From NCBI RefSeq assembly GCF_000003815.2, contig NC_049995.1, positions 6,512,895-6,554,344 on the forward strand: a stretch of 41,450 nt of DNA. The letters are read 5' to 3'. Below the pieces are notes generated by a model, which worked only from the letters and a program-made list of their open reading frames with translations, was not told the origin of the DNA and ran no database searches. The DNA comes from Branchiostoma floridae (Eukaryota > Chordata > Leptocardii > Amphioxiformes > Branchiostomatidae). A program made the position numbers and the translations under genes. Shown one piece after another: positions 40,901-41,450 of the stretch (its first letter is position 1; the number at the start of each line of letters is the position of its first letter).

Positions 40901-41120
40901 AAAAACAGGAAGGAGAATAATGCCCATAAAACACTGTCATACGTAAAAATCGTAGCCTTGACGTTTTCGTTCCGGGTCGACGGTTGGGAGGTGCGTCCCT
41001 GCAGTTCAAATCGGTAGGGGGCGCTGCTGCGACTGCGCAGAAGGACGTACTCGCCGAACCCGTTGAAAGTGAACTCAATGCCGTCAGCGCTGGCTAAATG
41101 AGGGTCTCCAAATCCAGTGC
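21693..41120 (-). CDS. Gene 2: mucin-like VWD-EGF-SEA transmembrane protein (5' partial, multi-exon)
   Basis: Twenty-five visible exons encode about 1,650 residues. The order is VWD (3 exons), post-VWD region, Ig/cadherin-like domain, EGF, thrombospondin-type EGF, eleven further EGF modules, SEA (2 exons), partial EGF, a transmembrane helix, and a cytoplasmic tail of about 560 residues. The VWD-EGF-SEA-TM order resembles MUC4 and the mucin-like proteins of invertebrates, which usually also have NIDO and AMOP domains before VWD; those would lie beyond 41450. All splice phases join, except that one exon between 27300 and 25347 must be missing, and a gap lies there. Likely a cell-surface adhesive or mucin-like receptor. 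It is convergent with gene 1. Confidence 0.85.
23298..23522. mobile_element. 225-bp foldback element (long inverted repeat)
   Basis: Left arm CTGGTGCCAAATGAAAGATA and right arm ending TATCTTTGATATGGCACCAG. Both arms continue with AAAGCTGG, GGAAGGA/TCCTTCC and GGGACTCCCTTTGGTCAACTGT pairing over most of the length. It lies in the intron about 45 bases past the donor of tail exon 2. Confidence 0.85.
23569..23734 (-). CDS. Cytoplasmic tail exon 2
   Basis: A 166-nt exon (phase 2 in, phase 0 out): [54 protein letters not shown] serine-rich, basic phosphosite-like segment followed by a Trp-Trp acidic motif related in style to the W motifs of the next exon. Confidence 0.87.
23840..23910. repeat. 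Dispersed repeat shared with 30060-30125
   Basis: GTAAAATCCTAATTGATATC and CCTACAGCTTCAACTATGAC match, with divergence, GATAAAATCCTGATTGAC and CCTACAGCTTCGACTATGAC near 30077-30113. Same orientation. Intronic in gene 2 in both places. Confidence 0.6.
24024..24209 (-). CDS. Cytoplasmic tail exon 1
   Basis: A 186-nt exon, phase 2 at both ends: [36 protein letters not shown] and [18 protein letters not shown]. Juxtamembrane basic and aromatic segment with several tyrosines. No known domain recognised. Open frames in the other phases are artefacts. Confidence 0.85.
24210..24843 (-). other. Intron between membrane exon and tail exon 1
   Basis: AT-rich intron of 634 bases with no exon or repeat recognised apart from short TTCAGTTCAG runs near 24683. 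Confidence 0.5.
24844..24955 (-). CDS. Transmembrane helix exon
   Basis: A 112-nt exon (phase 1 in, phase 2 out) encoding [20 protein letters not shown] and AACVL, a hydrophobic helix of about 23 residues, followed by [13 protein letters not shown], a basic stop-transfer sequence. It gives a type I topology with the tail inside. Confidence 0.93.
25301..25347 (-). CDS. C-terminal part of a juxtamembrane EGF
   Basis: A 47-nt exon (phase 2 in, phase 1 out): [15 protein letters not shown]. It looks like the last two cysteines of an EGF module just before the membrane. The first four cysteines must be in an exon not visible here. Confidence 0.75.
25602..26048. other. Assembly gap (447 N)
   Basis: Unknown sequence. 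Splice phases predict at least one missing gene 2 exon (phase 1 in, phase 2 out) between 27300 and 25347; this is the likely place. Confidence 0.95.
26049..26580. repeat. Dispersed repeat copy, inverted relative to 170-510; suspect sequence quality
   Basis: Contains GGTTGCCATGGCAACC and, on the minus strand, blocks similar to 170-510 of the window. It has many long G, T and C runs, including 17 C at 26563-26579, and directly abuts a gap, so the bases may be unreliable. No exon seen. Confidence 0.55.
26710..26963. mobile_element. 254-bp GC-rich inverted-repeat element (MITE)
   Basis: Left end AGCACGTCACCGGAACGTGC continuing TGCGCCTGCGC; the right end is its complement with one mismatch, ending at 26963. 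The TIR is about 31 bases and CpG-rich. It contains GTATATAAGG near 26812 but no coding sequence. The target duplication is not clear. It lies between SEA and the transmembrane exons of gene 2. Confidence 0.75.
27300..28162 (-). CDS. SEA domain (exons 28162-28050 and 27498-27300)
   Basis: Two exons joined in phase 0 encode a SEA module: [30 protein letters not shown], then [26 protein letters not shown] and [12 protein letters not shown]. The FSNGSVVA segment carries the G-S-[VI]-V self-cleavage motif of mucin SEA domains, where the chain breaks between Gly and Ser while the halves stay associated. The donor of the first exon is GCT/gtgggt, chosen because the neighbouring GT would break the frame. 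SEA lies close to the membrane, as in MUC1, MUC16 and others. Confidence 0.88.
27938..28033 (+). repeat. MITE copy, GAAACGTC family
   Basis: Sequence GTCACTGACGAAAAACACC, then CCGAAACGTCTGACCGTTTC and AGTTGCTTGAGTAACTG. It closely matches the inverted arms near 37689-37944. It lies in the SEA intron, ending about 15 bases from the splice donor of the first SEA exon. Confidence 0.75.
28163..29572 (-). other. Large intron before SEA
   Basis: Contains the (GAGT)n microsatellite and four copies of the palindrome ACCGGT within TACCGGTA-like contexts (near 28390, 28608, 29216, 29234). No exon found. Confidence 0.45.
29364..29509. repeat. (GAGT)n tetranucleotide microsatellite
   Basis: About 145 bases of GAGT/GTGA repeats with a few interruptions (GTAAGT, GATTGAGT). 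It lies in the intron just 3' (gene sense) of the last EGF exon before SEA. Open frames here are repeat artefacts. Confidence 0.95.
29573..29680 (-). CDS. EGF-like exon preceding SEA
   Basis: A 108-nt phase 1-1 exon: [35 protein letters not shown]. Compact EGF without a calcium motif, joined in phase to the SEA exon (CEIDEPG). Confidence 0.9.
   Translation of the reverse strand, partial: LICAISDVTKRRSTSKKTPRVSAGAVTVATGHNAR
30201..30326 (-). CDS. Calcium-binding-type EGF exon
   Basis: A 126-nt phase 1-1 exon: [35 protein letters not shown]. Donor A/gtaagt. Confidence 0.93.
30633..30767 (-). CDS. Calcium-binding-type EGF exon
   Basis: A 135-nt phase 1-1 exon: [43 protein letters not shown]. 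Six cysteines. Confidence 0.93.
31268..31614. repeat. Duplicated ~160-bp repeat beside a splice donor
   Basis: Two direct copies, about 31270-31405 and 31430-31565, share ATCAGTTGAACTTTGC, GAGACGTACATTTTTGT and CCAAAATGCCCAAAGTTAGC. They are bordered by GGTCGTGCGATCGTC and its near complement GACGATCGTACGACC. The element ends close to the donor at 31623. Confidence 0.7.
31624..31749 (-). CDS. Calcium-binding-type EGF exon
   Basis: A 126-nt phase 1-1 exon: [42 protein letters not shown] repeated element ends within about ten bases of its splice donor. Confidence 0.93.
32327..32449 (-). CDS. Calcium-binding-type EGF exon
   Basis: A 123-nt phase 1-1 exon: [39 protein letters not shown]. The first residue is Asn formed across the splice. 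Confidence 0.92.
32740..32877 (-). CDS. Calcium-binding-type EGF exon
   Basis: A 138-nt phase 1-1 exon: [40 protein letters not shown]. The correct frame lacks an ATG. Confidence 0.88.
33190..33324 (-). CDS. EGF-like exon (non-calcium type)
   Basis: A 135-nt phase 1-1 exon: [39 protein letters not shown]. Six cysteines, no DxDEC start; two or more sequons (NCS, NHT, NWT). Confidence 0.88.
33707..33826 (-). CDS. Calcium-binding-like EGF exon
   Basis: A 120-nt phase 1-1 exon: [38 protein letters not shown]. The first residue is Glu (from the split codon) rather than Asp, so calcium affinity may differ. Confidence 0.9.
34271..34393 (-). CDS. Calcium-binding-type EGF exon
   Basis: A 123-nt phase 1-1 exon: [38 protein letters not shown]. 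Six cysteines; D-x-N-E-C calcium motif. Confidence 0.92.
34866..35000 (-). CDS. Calcium-binding-type EGF exon
   Basis: A 135-nt phase 1-1 exon: [43 protein letters not shown]. The WVFG insert between cysteines 2 and 3 is unusual. The frame has no ATG near its start. Confidence 0.88.
35700..35840 (-). CDS. Calcium-binding-type EGF exon
   Basis: A 141-nt phase 1-1 exon: [44 protein letters not shown]. The DVDEC start and the aromatic in SYTC match calcium-binding EGF modules. Six cysteines. Confidence 0.9.
36350..36460 (-). CDS. Thrombospondin-type EGF, second part
   Basis: A 111-nt phase 1-1 exon. Joined to the previous exon it gives NPCFQGVTCTD, then [19 protein letters not shown], leading into VDEC of the next exon. 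The GVxCTD...CGPCPxxxxGDGxxC pattern is that of thrombospondin and COMP EGF modules, not of mucin EGFs. Confidence 0.85.
36726..36882 (-). CDS. EGF-like exon plus start of a thrombospondin-type EGF
   Basis: A 157-nt exon (phase 0 in, phase 1 out). It opens [29 protein letters not shown], a complete EGF, then [11 protein letters not shown], which starts the next EGF finished by the following exon. Confidence 0.88.
37254..37510 (-). CDS. Ig-like/cadherin-like beta-sandwich exon
   Basis: A 257-nt exon (phase 1 in, phase 0 out). It opens [18 protein letters not shown] and continues [32 protein letters not shown] and [18 protein letters not shown]. The pattern PPxF...DxD...W.P...V.DTxG resembles the Ig/cadherin-like domain that follows VWD in mucin-like proteins. 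Several sequons are present. The first Met codon is split across the splice, so it is not a start. Confidence 0.75.
37689..37944. mobile_element. Inverted-repeat MITE (GAAACGTC family) spanning an assembly gap
   Basis: Left arm TACGCCAAAAAATAGTTATT onwards (37689-37725) and right arm, its complement, at 37909-37944. Further inside on the left are CGGTCAGACGTTTCG and CACTGACGAAGATA. The 127 N (37782-37908) fall inside the hairpin, so the gap is probably an assembly failure at the inverted repeat. It lies in the intron before the Ig-like exon. Confidence 0.85.
38302..38604 (-). CDS. Post-VWD mucin-like region exon
   Basis: A 303-nt phase 1-1 exon (101 codons) continuing from FGNTW into [36 protein letters not shown] and [12 protein letters not shown]. 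This is the conserved segment after VWD in MUC4-like and nidogen/AMOP-type proteins, where SLFxY and CxYD are hallmarks. It ends EGCAIL. The three cysteines probably form local disulfides. Function within the family is not well defined. Confidence 0.8.
39087..41120 (-). CDS. VWD domain (exons 41120-40943, 40492-40332, 39356-39087)
   Basis: Three exons encode a von Willebrand factor D domain. It opens [20 protein letters not shown], containing the GDPH motif that is autocatalytically cleaved between Asp and Pro in several mucins. Then follow [26 protein letters not shown] and, in the third exon, [18 protein letters not shown] with DDFVYPNGT, the GLLGNFNGD-like end of VWD domains. It has almost no cysteine, like the MUC4/nidogen-type VWD rather than the VWF type. 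The domain ends FGNTW, with the Trp codon split by the next intron. The middle intron carries a deleted mariner element. Confidence 0.92.
39650..40236 (+). mobile_element. Internally deleted mariner-type transposon, 587 bp
   Basis: Inverted repeats of about 36 bases begin CGAGGGGCATTCAATAAGTA at 39650 and end with the complement at 40236, flanked by TA duplications (39648-39649 and 40237-40238). The inside holds a remnant of transposase: a helix-turn-helix-like N-terminal part from 39841 ([17 protein letters not shown]), then after a frame break [17 protein letters not shown], and a C-terminal scrap ([13 protein letters not shown]). The catalytic core is deleted, so it is non-autonomous. It is located within the VWD intron between 40332 and 39356. 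Confidence 0.9.
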
Positions 41121-41450
41121 CTGGGTGCAATGATTAATATATCGAGTTTGTACATAGGGCAAAATAGAAGTATACAGGGTATGTAATGTACATATGTGTC
41201 TGATGTAATTTTAGTGTGTTTACTTTTGTAATCTTTCTGTCATGTCCGTTATGTGTGTGTTGATGTATTTAAACTTTAAAAATTTTTTAAAAGGATAGGT
41301 ACTAGAATGGACATCATATATGATTCTGAATCCTGTAGACGATAGAAAGTAATTGGCCAGACTATTATGGAATGTTTTGGAAATGGAAATTGGAAAGAAA
41401 ATACAATGTGACGGTTCTCATGTTTGAGATGGTTTTGAATTACTATTACA
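41121..41450 (-). other. Intron upstream of the VWD exon
   Basis: AT-rich sequence without an exon. Gene 2 continues beyond the window, because the VWD exon starts at a phase-1 acceptor. Confidence 0.55.

Overview
The window looks like amphioxus (lancelet, Branchiostoma-type) nuclear DNA. It has short GT-AG introns, long runs of phase-1 extracellular module exons (sushi, C-type lectin, LDLa, frizzled, kringle, EGF, SEA, VWD), a CR1/L2/jockey-type LINE fragment, many MITEs and three assembly gaps (10914-11013, 25602-26048, 37782-37908). The species assignment is inference; the exon structure below was read directly from splice sites, reading phase and conserved residues.

Gene 1 (+ strand, 1107-18103, 5' end outside the window) is a modular receptor that ends in a complete pentameric (Cys-loop) ligand-gated ion channel subunit. 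Its order is: nine near-identical tandem copies of a 196-residue, cysteine-free domain I do not recognise, each made of a 312-nt exon A and a 276-nt exon B; a tenth divergent A exon cut by a gap; sushi; C-type lectin with EPN and WND motifs; LDLa; frizzled-type CRD over two exons; kringle; sushi; a ligand-binding domain with the 45-nt and 110-nt exons typical of nicotinic receptor genes; then M1, M2, M3, an acidic loop and M4. Every junction is phase-compatible, no start-like exon or poly(A) break lies between the modules, and AATAAA follows at 18710. About 2,800 residues are encoded inside the window.

Gene 2 (- strand, 41120 to 21693, 5' end outside the window) converges on gene 1. It encodes a type I membrane protein of MUC4/mucin-like type: VWD with GDPH, a post-VWD region, an Ig/cadherin-like domain, a chain of EGF modules (nine with a calcium-binding D-x-[DN]-E-C start), SEA with an intact self-cleavage motif, a partial EGF, a transmembrane helix, and a cytoplasmic tail of about 560 residues with Trp-motif and DGF repeats.

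Between and inside the genes lie mobile elements: a 916-bp TA-flanked element in the tandem array whose empty site is still present in a paralogous copy, a 587-bp deleted mariner, a 225-bp foldback element, a 254-bp GC-rich inverted-repeat element, a MITE family centred on GAAACGTC, a duplicated 160-bp repeat beside a splice donor, and a 5'-truncated LINE between the two genes. The most notable finding is the gene 1 architecture: an ion channel carrying a concertedly evolving array of an unrecognised domain plus lectin, LDLa, Wnt-type and kringle modules.
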